Positions 1 through 10,038 of a stretch of DNA of 64,000 nt are shown in pieces (positions within the stretch are counted from its first letter, which is position 1; every line of letters begins with the position of its first letter). A model generated the notes under the pieces. The model saw nothing but the letters and a program-made list of their open reading frames with translations. It ran no database searches and was not told the origin of the DNA. Origin of the DNA: Capsicum annuum (Eukaryota > Streptophyta > Magnoliopsida > Solanales > Solanaceae); contig NW_025842141.1 in assembly GCF_002878395.1 (NCBI RefSeq), forward strand, positions 729,171 to 793,170, in the 5' to 3' direction. The position numbers and the translations under genes were made by a program.

Positions 1-720
1 TGAGTTATCACACCTATTTAAGGTCTTTCGCTCTCAAGAATGAATAAGAAAGGGCAAAAATCGAGACATTGAGGTCCATTTATAGCCCCTTAAGGTATAG
101 ATGTATTGCAATCGCAACCCTAGCAACATAATCTCACTATTTTAATTGCAATAGGTCCTAGTTCAATCGCAATTGCACCATCACCAATAAATTAAAAACT
201 TATTTTTAATCACTGAAACACATTTGGACTCTGATTTTTGCAAATGAAATATGTAACCCCACTAAATTCGACGTTCTGGAATCATTGGTGAAGTTAGAAT
301 TTTCATCTAAGGATTTTATACCAAATGTGGGCCCCATACTCATATCCAAAGATTTTCCAACTTTTTGACCAATATGTCAAAATAAGCTTGGTGCATTAGC
401 ACCTGAACGAAAGGTCTACCTAGCCTAAAATAAATATTCCAAAGTTTTTGGTATAGTTGGAATTTGCATTCAAGATCATTTTACTAAATTATTTTTCCGG
501 TGGCCGTTTGGAATCAACAAAGACTTTTAAATAGGGAATTGACTCTAAAAACCAAATGAACTGCTCAATAATTAAACAGTCATCCCCAGAAAGTCGTAAA
601 TGACTTGAGGCAGCTATGGAGAAGCTCAAATGGAAAAATAATTGGAATTATGAAAAATGACTAAGGGTCATTATATATTGTGGATACAAACTCCTTAAAG
701 TATAGATTAGGTGATTTTAT
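1..720 (-). repeat. LTR fragment, inverted
   Basis: Non-coding. Read on the minus strand it resembles the LTR at 42990-43450: a stretch of CAATTGCAA/GATTGCAAT motifs leads into a TATA-type box (plus-strand ATTTATAG at 78-85, i.e. CTATAAAT on the minus strand), then a short leader. The plus-strand text at 240-300 also mirrors that at 42790-42850. I infer a truncated copy of the same LTR family; boundaries are not resolved and the right limit is approximate. Confidence 0.5.
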
Positions 721-924
721 ACAAAATCCTAGTTTTACCCTTTTATTCTTGGGGTTGATTTTCGAGCTATGTTTTTGGAATCAAAATAAAAATATATCAA
801 TATGGATATTATTGGACTCATATTGGTGTGTATAAGTTATTTTTAATAGATTGGAATCATTTTGAGTCTTCTTGAAAGAGGAGGGTTCAGTGTTGAATAT
901 TTTTTATCTCACATTTTGGCTTTG

Positions 925-982
925 ACATAGGTTAGGACTTAGCTTTGTTTACACATAGGTTAGGACTTAGCTTTCTTTACAC
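925..982. repeat. 28-bp tandem duplication
   Basis: The segment beginning ATAGGTTAGGACTTAGCTTT occurs twice in a row with a 28-bp period (near 927 and 955). It lies just upstream of the 60-bp repeat and is probably part of the same LTR-like non-coding tract. No gene is visible between 720 and 1070. Confidence 0.7.
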
Positions 983-1069
983 ATAGTTGGGTAGGGAATT
1001 TATCTTGTAAAGCATGCTATGTGTTATGTGAAATCTCTATGTCTACACTTTTTGAGTTAAATTATTATT

Positions 1070-1284
1070 ATTAGGAAGCCCATGTGAGGGCTTGTATTTG
1101 TCCTATCATTAATTAGGGGAATTATCATCACTGTGATACCCATGTGGGGACTTGTGTTGACCTTGTTACTTTTTTGAGTTGATTCTATTATTGTGTTACC
1201 CATGTAGCATTTATATTGTCTTTAGTTGGGGATTTGAGTGGTTTTTATCCCTTTTTTGCCATGTGTGGGTTTATATTCTATTTT
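1070..1284. repeat. degenerate 60-bp tandem repeat
   Basis: The anchor CCATGTGnGGnnTT recurs at an exact 60-bp spacing, at about 1080, 1140, 1200 and 1259. The last unit is cut by element I at 1285. The sequence right of element I (23543-23610) again carries TTTTTGAGTTGATT, as seen at 1165-1183, so the insertion probably split this repeat tract. Confidence 0.7.
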
Positions 1285-3716
1285 TGTAATACCCTATACT
1301 TTTCCTATCTCAGTATAACTCCTGGAATGTCAAGGTTCAAATTCAATAATGAATAACTCTTGACACATGTAGAATTTTCAAGCTCTAGACCTACCAATGT
1401 GTAGATAATTGACTCAGCTTTCAATGATAAAAATTTCACCAAAATCCTATACTTGGTTAAGAAGTTACGGTGATTTTAGTGAAAATATTAGATCACCATG
1501 ATAAGCACTGCATTGAAGTGAATGAATGATTCATAATAGTCAAATTCTAGTGAAGCACCATGATTGGCCCGCACTACGGTGAAACTTTAGTTCTCGTTAG
1601 TCCCATTCTAGTAGCTCACAGAGATTAGATTATATCACACCAAAATTTTTAATTGGACAGACACCATGTCGTGGTGAAGTGCAAATTGGCACTTGTCCTT
1701 TTTTAGTGACACAACATGATTATGTCATATCGCGCTAAGGGCCAAAATAGCGATCCTCTTTTTCCAGTAAGCCACAGCAATAGCGATGCATCGTGGTAGG
1801 AGGAAAAATCGAGATTTCCAGTTTTGAGTAAAATTTTAAAAGGGCAATTTAGTCTTTTCCCAAGCCCCCATATCATGAATAACAATGGATTAAACCTATT
1901 CTACGCCTATTATTCTAAATTTTCATCAACTTTCTCTTAAAGAAACCTTAGAACATCATACCTTCATCCCTAAGAAATCCAAATTGCACCATTCTTTTTC
2001 TAATATAGCTCAAAATTAATGATTGCCAATTCAAGAACTTCAAGAATCTATCTTTAAGAGCACAAATATGATCTTAAAGTTCTAGTTTCTTCATCTAATC
2101 ATTAATTAAGGTATGTGGGATTTTTCAACAAGGATAATACTTTCATCCTTGTGCCCAAAACTAGTTTTAAAATTAATTTTTATACGAAATTACAAGAATT
2201 TCAGTTGGAGATTTATACCCACCTATCACTAATTGAAGATTATAAGATTTCAAGTAATGTAGATGTTGAATTGCATGTCTTCTTTCATATTTTTATGCGT
2301 ATTGTATTAATTTCCAATTTTTGAATTGAATTAACAATATTTTAAATTATCAAGCATGAACATTATGATGTTTTGATATGGAGTTGAAGCATGGGTTATT
2401 AAGCCCTAGTTTGTATGTTGATATTTCAAGAATGACTATGCTTTAAGCATCCTACGATTAGTTATTTTCAGATTTTGATAAATATTTGATCTTTTTATCT
2501 TTGCTTTGATATGGAATCCACTTTACAGCTTCATTTACAGAATAGATTGACAGATACACAATTAGTTTTCATCATAAACCTCTATTCTAGTATTTAGCAC
2601 CGAGTTGGTATGTTCATATAACCCAGAACTACGAGCCAACATAGGTATAGATTATCAAATTATTCCCATTTCTATGTGAGTGTCAGTTACATATGTGACC
2701 ACTTAGATTAAGTTATACTCCATGGGAAGAGTATGACATCACTCCCCAACATAAGGTTTTCCCATAAGAGAACTAGATGTTGGATAGTATGATAGCTCAC
2801 ATAGTGTATTTCAGTTAGAAGAACCCCCCTAAAGCTTACAAAAAAGAGTAGAGAATAACAAAAAATCTTATAGAAATTAAGTGTAAAGGCTCACAAATTT
2901 TATCTAGATATTGCTTTATATGAGGCATTAGTTACAGATGTCAGTTTTTAGACTTCAAATATAAAAGTGAGTCCTTTGTACACTTACACAACATGATTTA
3001 AATATAGAATACATGTATAGCTTTTAGAAACTAAATATTTTGACTCACTAGATCTATGAAACATGTTTTGATATTCATGATTATGATTTTCATTTTTCAG
3101 ATATTCCAACTTCTGTGAGTCATCTACATTTGGCATGCATTCTTTTACAAATTTATAATAATATTAAGATATTGATTTACTTGTGCATTCACCCCCTATA
3201 TACTTGGTACAATCTAGAAGTACTGATCCACATATACGTCTATATGCCATATTATCTCATAATGTAGGTTCAGGTGCTCAGTTTCAGCAGCATGAATGAT
3301 ATCGAGCATCTCCATCTACATCTCAATAGTTGGTGAGTCCTCATAGTTCAGGGACATATTCATTTAGTTATTCAACTTATTAGTATAGATAATTCAGTAT
3401 TTTCAGAAAGTTCAAGTCAGCTGGGGGTTTGTCCTATTGACTCCCTAGTATTAGTAGTAGAGGCTTGTCAGACTGCTAGCTATGATTTAGATTTTCAGTA
3501 TTGATTAATCAGACTCTTGAGTTTAGTATTTTCAGATACTATAATCAGATAGTTTCATCTTAGCTCATATAGAATTCTGTATTTTAGCTTAATTATATAT
3601 CTATACTTCCCTATTATAAGTGTCAAATTTAGTAAATGGCTTACAGGGTTAGCGTAAGGCTACTCATAGTCTTGAGCACTGCGTGACATCTCGGGACTAG
3701 CTTTTGAGGCATTACA
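1285..3716 (+). repeat. Element I 5' LTR
   Basis: About 2.43 kb, from TGTAATACC to GGCATTACA. It matches 8663-10038 and 22434-23537 throughout. It contains short inverted repeats around 1490-1800 (GATCACC, GGTGAA, ATCGCG, GCGATG) and a leader-like stretch near 1830-2110. The open frame at 2115-2324 recurs at 9495-9704 in the other LTR only because the LTRs are copies; I do not regard it as a gene. Confidence 0.9.
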
Positions 3717-3720
3717 TACT

Positions 3721-3733
3721 TGGTATCAAAGCC
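3721..3733 (+). promoter_or_regulatory. Element I primer-binding site
   Basis: TGGTATCAAAGCC lies 4 bp after the 5' LTR end. It differs by one base from TGGTATCAGAGC, the initiator-Met tRNA-complementary site common in plant LTR elements, so reverse transcription presumably used that tRNA. Confidence 0.85.
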
Positions 3734-3926
3734 TAAGGTTATAAGAGTCCTAGGGAGTTAGACAAGCCATGTTACGTAGAGTCTTGATCATGGGTGTGAA
3801 GCGTGCCATATTTATGAGCAAGAGGCTATGGGACATTTTTAGGAAATTATCTCATGCTTTCATGATCAATCATTCTTACAGTATCTCTATTTGATTTTAA
3901 CTTATGCTCTTACGTGACACTTAAAC

Positions 3927-5080
3927 ATGCCTTCTTGTCGAGCTAATTCCTACAGAAATGATAACTAGTTTCCCCAACCTGCGGACCCTTTGAATGAGAA
4001 TTTATCCCATGATAATTTTTGGGCTTCTTTTCAGTCATTGGCCTAAGATATGATTGGCAATGTTTAGGGAAACCATCAGGACATAGTCCTACTTTAGCAG
4101 AATGGTGATTCAGCAACAGCCAGAATCTAGGACTTTATGAGAATGAATCCGCCAGAGTTCTTTGGGTCAAAAGTAGGTGAGGACCAACAAATTTATTTAG
4201 ATAAGGTGAAAAAGATTACCCAAATTATGCATGTTTCTAGATAGGAGAGTGTAGAGTTGGCATCCTATAGATTGAAGGATGTAGCATATGATTGGGTGGT
4301 TAGGTGAAAGAATGGTAGAGGTGACAATACAACTCCTATGAGTTAGCAGGTATTTTAGGATACATTTCTAGACAGGTTCTTTCTGCATGAAATTAGAGAA
4401 GCTAAGGTATAAAAATATGTGAACCTAAGGCAAGGATCGATGACAGTGAAAGAGTACTGTCTTAATTTCAGCCAATTCTCTAAGTATGCCCTGATACAAT
4501 GGATGACCCTAGGGCTAGTATGAGTAAGTTTGTTACTAGAGTATCTAATTTGGTAGTCATAGAGTGTAGGACTGCCATGCTTATTGGGGACATGGATCTT
4601 GATAGGTTGATGATTCATGCTCAACAAATTAAGGCAGAAAAGTTGAAAGGGAAAGAGAGAGGAAATAAGAAGGCTAGAACTAGGTAGTTTAAGTATGGCC
4701 AAACTAGGTTTGGAGTATGCGAGCACAATCTTCATCTAGTTCTTCCACTCTAGAGCTAGGTAAGAGTAGTAGGGTAAGAATTCTATGTCGAAATCTCATA
4801 ATAGTGTGAGAGGAAAGCCCAGTTATCCTCCATGTGTTAAGTTTGGAAAGAATAATCTTTGTGAGTGCTTATTGGGATAGAAAGGTTGTTATGTTTATGG
4901 TAAATTGGGATGTAGAATCAAATATTATTAGCATTCTAAGCTGAGAAACATGGATGCTAGCTTCCAGACTCAGGCTACTAGCGAACCAACCCCTCTAGGT
5001 CGCCCAGTCCCTCCTCAGGGTGCATCATCCAGTACCGATGATGGTCAGCGCCAAAATTAGTTTTATACTTTACCATCCCT
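3927..5080 (+). pseudogene. gag: Element I gag (degenerate)
   Basis: Gag forms the particle shell and binds element RNA. From ATG 3927 one frame runs to about 4497 without a frameshift. It contains the typical stretch NPPEFFGSKVGEDQQIYLD and then SYRLKDVAYDW, interrupted by stops at 3966, 4044, 4065, 4095, 4128, 4242, 4305, 4344, 4356 and 4410 (seven TAG, two TAA, one TGA). A frameshift near 4497 moves the reading to the frame of MDDPRASMSKFVTRVSNLVV at 4499-4687, the conserved C-terminal gag segment. The zinc knuckle at 4887 reads CYVYGKLGC, with the second cysteine lost. The change pattern is mostly C-to-T or G-to-A. It cannot make a full Gag. Confidence 0.85.
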
Positions 5081-5089
5081 TCACGAGTA

Positions 5090-5430
5090 GGAGAATTCAC
5101 CAGATGTTGTTACTGGTATGCTTCGTGTCTTTCATCTTGATGTTTATGTATTGTTAGACCCTAGTTTAACTTTCTTTTATGTGACCCCACTAGTTGTAGT
5201 AAATTTTGAAATAGGTCCTGAAATGATCCCTAAGACATTCTTGGTTTCTAGCACAGTGGGTAAGTCAGTTATTGCCAAACAGATCTATTGAAAGTGTCCT
5301 ATCACTATCCTTCATAAAATCATATTAGTGGATTTAATAGAATTAGATATGGTCGACTTTGACCTTATTCTTGGCATGGATTGGCTCCATTCTTGCTATG
5401 AATCTATAGATTTTTGCACCTGAGAGGTGA
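5090..5430 (+). pseudogene. Element I aspartic protease (degenerate)
   Basis: The retropepsin domain would cut the polyprotein. The region reads VVTGMLRVFHLDVYVLLDP, then SLTFFYVTPLVV, and later DLILGMDWLHSCY, all familiar blocks of the chromovirus protease. The active-site loop reads DPSLT, where the family has an acidic residue followed by a Gly/Ser-type loop, so activity is doubtful even without stops at about 5289 and 5422. It sits between gag and RT in the normal order and was translated as part of one polyprotein in the ancestor. Confidence 0.8.
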
Positions 5431-6545
5431 AGTTTCAGTTACTAGATGAGCCAGTATTTAAGTGGGAAGGTAATTTAGTAACTCGTAAAAGTTATTTTAT
5501 ATCCTATCTTAAGACCAAAAATTTGATCACAAAAGAGTGCATCTATCATTTAGTTCCAGTCAAAGACACTAAGTCTGAGACTCCAACAGTTCAGTCAGTG
5601 AGTTTCCTGATATTTTTCCTGAAGATTTGCCAGGGGTACCTCCCTATAGGGAAATAGAATTCAGTATTGACCTTCTTCCAAATATTCAGCCCATCTCTAT
5701 TCCTCCTTATCGTATGGCTTCAGCCGAGCATAAAGAGTTAAAAAAGCAGCTTAAATATCTATTAGATATTGGCTTCATAAGGCCCAGTGTCTCTCCATGA
5801 GGTGTTCTTATCCTATTTGTGGAAAAGAAAGATGGTTTTTTGCGAATATCATTGACTATCGTTAGTTGAATAAAGTCACAGTCAAAAACAAATATCCTCT
5901 TTCTATGATTGATGGCTTATTCAACCAACTCCAAGGTGCAAGTTATTTCTCCAACATAGACCATAGATCTAGCTATCATCAGCTTAGAGTAAGGGAATGT
6001 GATATTCCTATCACAGCTTTCAGAACCAGTTATGGTCATTTTGAGTTTCTAGTCATGTCCTTCAGACTAACAAATACCCTAGCGGCTTTTATGGATATGA
6101 TGAACAAAGTGTTTAAATAGTATTTGGACATGTTTTCCATAGTCTTTATCGATGATATACTTGTCTATTCTCATAGTGAGGATGATTATGCATACCACCT
6201 TAGAATATTATTTCAAACTCTAAGGGATCAACAGTTGTTTACAAAATTCAGCAAATGTGAATTTTAGCTAAGATTAGTAGCTTTCCTCTATCATATTATT
6301 TCCATTGATGGCATTAGAGTTGATCCTCAAAAGGCAGAAGCAGCAAAAAACTGGCCTAAACCTATCTCTCAATCAGACATTCAAAGTTTCTTGGGCTTAG
6401 CTGGCTATTATAGATTGTTTGTTGAGGTTTTTTCTTCTATTGCATCCTCTATGTCTTGATTAACTTAGAAGAAGGTTAAGTTTCAGTGGTCAGATTCCTG
6501 TGAGAAGAGTTTTCAGGAGTTGAAGACTCGACTCAGCTCAACCCA
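5430..6545 (+). pseudogene. pol: Element I reverse transcriptase (degenerate)
   Basis: Copies element RNA into DNA. The RT starts after YLPIGK near 5657 with [18 protein letters not shown] small indel near 5840 shifts the frame, which then continues as [18 protein letters not shown] from 5869. The palm motif is FIDDILVYS with its two aspartates at 6151 and 6154, intact. The block SKCEF, LGLAGYYR and QWSDSCEKSFQELKTRL follow in order. In-frame stops lie at 5863, 6118, 6268 and beyond. The motif order is diagnostic of Ty3/gypsy. Confidence 0.9.
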
Positions 6546-6549
6546 GTTT

Positions 6550-7088
6550 TAGTCCTACCTGATGGTATAGATGGTTTCATTGTATATTATGATGCTTCTA
6601 GAATCGATCTGGGTTATGTTTTGATGCAGAGAGCTAAGGTTATACCCTATGCCTCTAGAAATATTAAGCCTCACTAAATGAACTACCCTAACCATGATCT
6701 TGAGTTAGCTATTGTTGTGTTTACAGTATGTGTTTACTCAAAGAGATTTAAATCTTCATCAGAGAAGGTGGTTAGAATTTTTGAAGGATTATGATATTAG
6801 AGTGTTGTATCATCCGAGAAAGGCCAACATAGTGACAGACACACTTAGTAGATTGTCTATGGGTATTATTTGTCATGTGGAGAATGATAAGAGAGATTTA
6901 GTTTGGGAAGTTCACCGATTATCTAGATTAGGTGTGAGGTTGGTTGACTCATCTCAAGGAAATATTTGTGTTCAGAGTAGTTCAAAATATTCTCTAGTTT
7001 CTGAAGTGAAAGAAAAACAAGATAGGGATCCTAGTTTGGTGAAACTGAAGGGGTCAGTTAAATACCAAAAGGTAGAGGTTTTATGCTA
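6550..7088 (+). pseudogene. pol: Element I RNase H and linker (degenerate)
   Basis: RNase H removes the RNA strand during cDNA synthesis. Recognisable pieces are YDASRIDLGYVLMQ near 6590, YASRNIKPH and HDLELAIVV near 6650-6715, then DLNLHQRRWLEFLKDYDI and ANIVTDTLSRLSMG from about 6750 to 6860. The last block carries the conserved aspartate before the linker to integrase. A frame change near 6715 and a stop at 6676 break it. The 125-residue open stretch 6712-7089 belongs to this domain and is not a separate gene. Confidence 0.85.
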
Positions 7089-8080
7089 AGAGAGAGATGG
7101 TGTTTTGAGATACCAGAATAGATTATGTGTGCCATGTGTTAACTATTTGAGGTAATGGATTATGGCAGATGCGCTTGGTGTGCGTTACTCTATTCATCTA
7201 GGAGCTACCAAGATGTACTGCAATCTGCAAAAAGTCTATTGGTGGAGTGGTATGAAGAAATATATCAACAAATTTGTATTAAAGTGTACAACTTGTCAAC
7301 AAGTTAAGGTATAGAACAAAAGACCTGGTGGCATGTTGCAGGAGTTTGGTATTCCCACTTGGAAGTGGGAAGAGGTAAATATAGACTTTGTGAATGAATT
7401 ATCCTATTCGTATATTAGCATGATTCAATTTGGGTTATAGTAGACAGATTGACTAAATTATCTCATTTCTTGCTAGTTCACACGTTCTATATAACTAAAG
7501 ATTAGGCTAAATTGTATATAAGAGAGTTGGTTATATTCCATGGAGTTCCTTTATCAATCATCTCTAATAGGGGTACTTAGTTTACCTCTCAGTTTTGGAA
7601 AACATTTTAGAAGGATCTTGGTACCCAAGTTCATCGCAGTATAGCTTTTCATCCGTAGATAGATGGTCAGGCAGAGAGGACCATTTAGACCTTAGAGTAT
7701 ATATTGAGGGCTTATGTTCTTGACTGCAAAGGCAGTTGGGATGACCACTTTCCTTTCATCGAGTTTGCCTACTATAACATTTACGATTCGATTATTCAGA
7801 TGGCCTCATTTGAAGCACTTTATGGGCGGAGATGTAGATCACTAGTCGGTTGGTTTAAAGTGGGTAATGTTGCTTTGATTGGACCAGATATGGTGTTTGA
7901 AGCCATAGAGAAAGTTCAGTTGATTCGAGAGAGATTGAAAGCAGCTCAAAGTTGTCAGAAATCTTATGCAGATGTAAGAAGGAGAGATCTTAAGTTTGAA
8001 GTAGATGATTTTGTGTATTTGAAGGTTTCACCGATGAAGGAGGTGAAGAGATTTGGCAAAAAGGGGAAGCTTAGTCTCTG
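7089..8080 (+). pseudogene. pol: Element I integrase (degenerate)
   Basis: Integrase joins element cDNA to the chromosome. The zinc-binding part reads RYSIHLGATKMYCNLQKVYWW and KCTTCQQVK near 7180-7310; the first histidine of the HHCC motif appears lost (ALGVRYS). The core is split by frameshifts and stops between 7400 and 7700. It resumes as RAYVLDCKGSWDDHFPFIEF and then FEALYGRRCRS at 7704-7850, a highly recognisable plant Ty3 integrase block, and ends with SPMKEVKRFGKKGKLS. Confidence 0.85.
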
Positions 8081-8457
8081 ATATGTAGACCCCTACCGGA
8101 TTTTGAGTTATGTTGGAAAGGTAGCGTATAAGCTTGAGCTACCCGCAGACTTGTCATCAGTTCATGCAATGTTCCATATGTCCTTATTGAAAAAGTGCAT
8201 GGATGATTCATCTATTGTAGTCCATCTAGAAAGAACCGATATTTAGAATTTCCTTTCATACGAAGAACATCAAGTAGAGATTCTTGATCATTAGATCCGT
8301 AGACAAAGGAACAAAGAAGTTTCCTTGGCCAAAGTTCTATGGTGAAATCAGTTTGTTGAGGGTGCTACTTGGGAAGCAGAAGAAGACATGCATACCAAGT
8401 ATCCTCATCTCTTCTCCATGAACTCCAATTTAGCCGAAGGTAATAGTCTTCCTTAAT
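8081..8457 (+). pseudogene. Element I integrase C-end / chromodomain-like tail
   Basis: After a stop at 8080 the frame continues as a GPY/F-type stretch (DPYRILSYVGKVAYKLELP), then SSVHAMFHMSLLKKC, and ends with EGATWEAEEDMHTKYPHLF near 8348-8415. That ending is typical of the chromodomain-bearing lineage, in which the tail steers integration to heterochromatin. Stops interrupt it at about 8245, 8293 and 8342. It supports the Tekay/Del-like assignment. Confidence 0.8.
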
Positions 8458-8650
8458 TCAGTTCTTTTCCAGTCTCAGATTCAGCCATATAGTTATCTTC
8501 ATGTAAATTCAGGCATTCGCAGATTAGTTTAGTTGCTCAACATATTTTAGATTCATTCATGCATCTTGTTTTAGTTGTGCATGCCATCATATACCCTCAC
8601 TACCTCAGTATGTTTAGTTTTACTAGTCTTATTCAAGGGCAAATGTTCCC

Positions 8651-8662
8651 AAGGGGAGATAA
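8651..8662 (+). promoter_or_regulatory. Element I polypurine tract
   Basis: AAGGGGAGATAA directly precedes the 3' LTR, where plus-strand DNA synthesis would be primed. 8458-8650 is non-coding 3' spacer. Confidence 0.85.
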
Positions 8663-10038
8663 TGTAATACCCCATATGTTTCCTAGCTTATTTTAACTCC
8701 TAAAATGTCAAGGGTCAACTTAAAAAATGAATAACTCTTGATACATATAGAATTTTCAAGCTCTAGACCTACCAATGTGTAGATAATTGACTCAGCTTTC
8801 CAACAATACCAATTTTGCCTAAATCTGATACTTGGTTAAGAAGTTATGGAGATTTTAGAAAAAGTAGGAGATCACCGTAATAAGCATTGTATCGCGGTGA
8901 AGCACAAATTTACAATTGTTTGATTGTAGTGAAGCACCACAATTGTCCTGTATCACGGTGAAGCTCCAATTTCCATTCATCCCATTCTAGTAGCCCACCG
9001 TGATTAGCCTGTATCACGCCAAAATTCTCAATTGGATAGACACCGCATTGAGGTGAAGTGCGAAATGGAACTCATCCTTTTTTAGTGACATAACGCGATT
9101 ACACTGTATCACGCCAAAGGCGGAAATGGCGATTGTCCATTTTCCAGTTAGCCACTGCGATAGCAGTGCATCACGGTGGGAGGCAAAATTGGGATTTCTA
9201 GTTCCGAGTAAAATTTTAAAATGGCAATTTAGTCTTTTCCCAAGCCCCTAAATCATGAATAACAGAGGATTAAACCTATTCTAAACCTATTACGCTCATT
9301 TTTCATCAACTTTCTCTTGATGAAACCCTAGAACATAAGACCTTCATCCCCAAGAAATCCAAATTCCACCATTCTTTTTCCAAGATAGCTCAAAATTAAA
9401 GATTCCCAATTCAAGAACTTCAAGAATCTGTCTTCAAGAGCACAAATAGGAACTCAAAGTTTAAGTTTCTTCATCTAATCATCAATTAAGGTATGTGGGA
9501 TTTTTCAACAAAAATAATTCTTTCATCCTTGTGCCCAAAACTAGTTTTAAAGTTGACTTTTATATGAAATTACATGATTTTAAGTTTAGGGTTTATACCC
9601 ACTTATCACTAATTGAAGATTATGAGATTTCAAGTAATGCAGATGTTGAATTGCATTTTTTCTTTCGTATTTTTATGCGTATTGTAGTAATTTTCAGATT
9701 TTGAATTGAATTACCAATATTTACATTATCAAGCATGAACATTATGATGTTTTGACATAAATTTGAATTATGGGTTACTAAGCCCTAGTTTGTATGTTCA
9801 TATTTCAAGAATGATTACGCTTTAAGCATCCCTTGATTAGTTATTTTTGGATTTTGATAACGATTTGATCTTAGCTTCGGTATAGAATCCACTTTACAGC
9901 TTCAGTTACAGAATTGATTAATGATACACAATTGGTTTTCATCATAAACCTTTATCCTTGTTTTAAAGTAGATTTCCAACAAAATGAGCATACATATTAA
10001 AGGGAGTAGTATTTAGCACCGAGTTGGGTATGTTCACA
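8663..10038 (+). repeat. Element I 3' LTR, left part
   Basis: Matches 1285 to about 2615 of the 5' LTR. It breaks at TGTTCACA, where element II begins. Bases 10034-10038 (TCACA) are the left copy of element II's target duplication. The short inverted repeats are better preserved here than in the 5' LTR (8868-9185). Confidence 0.9.

Noticed and set aside
2115..2324. 69-codon open frame, repeated at 9495-9704
   Set aside because: Both copies occupy the same position in the two LTRs of element I; duplication by LTR copying explains the conservation. No motif.
4355..4735. 126-codon minus-strand frame
   Set aside because: Antisense of element I gag, with the conserved gag blocks readable on the plus strand.
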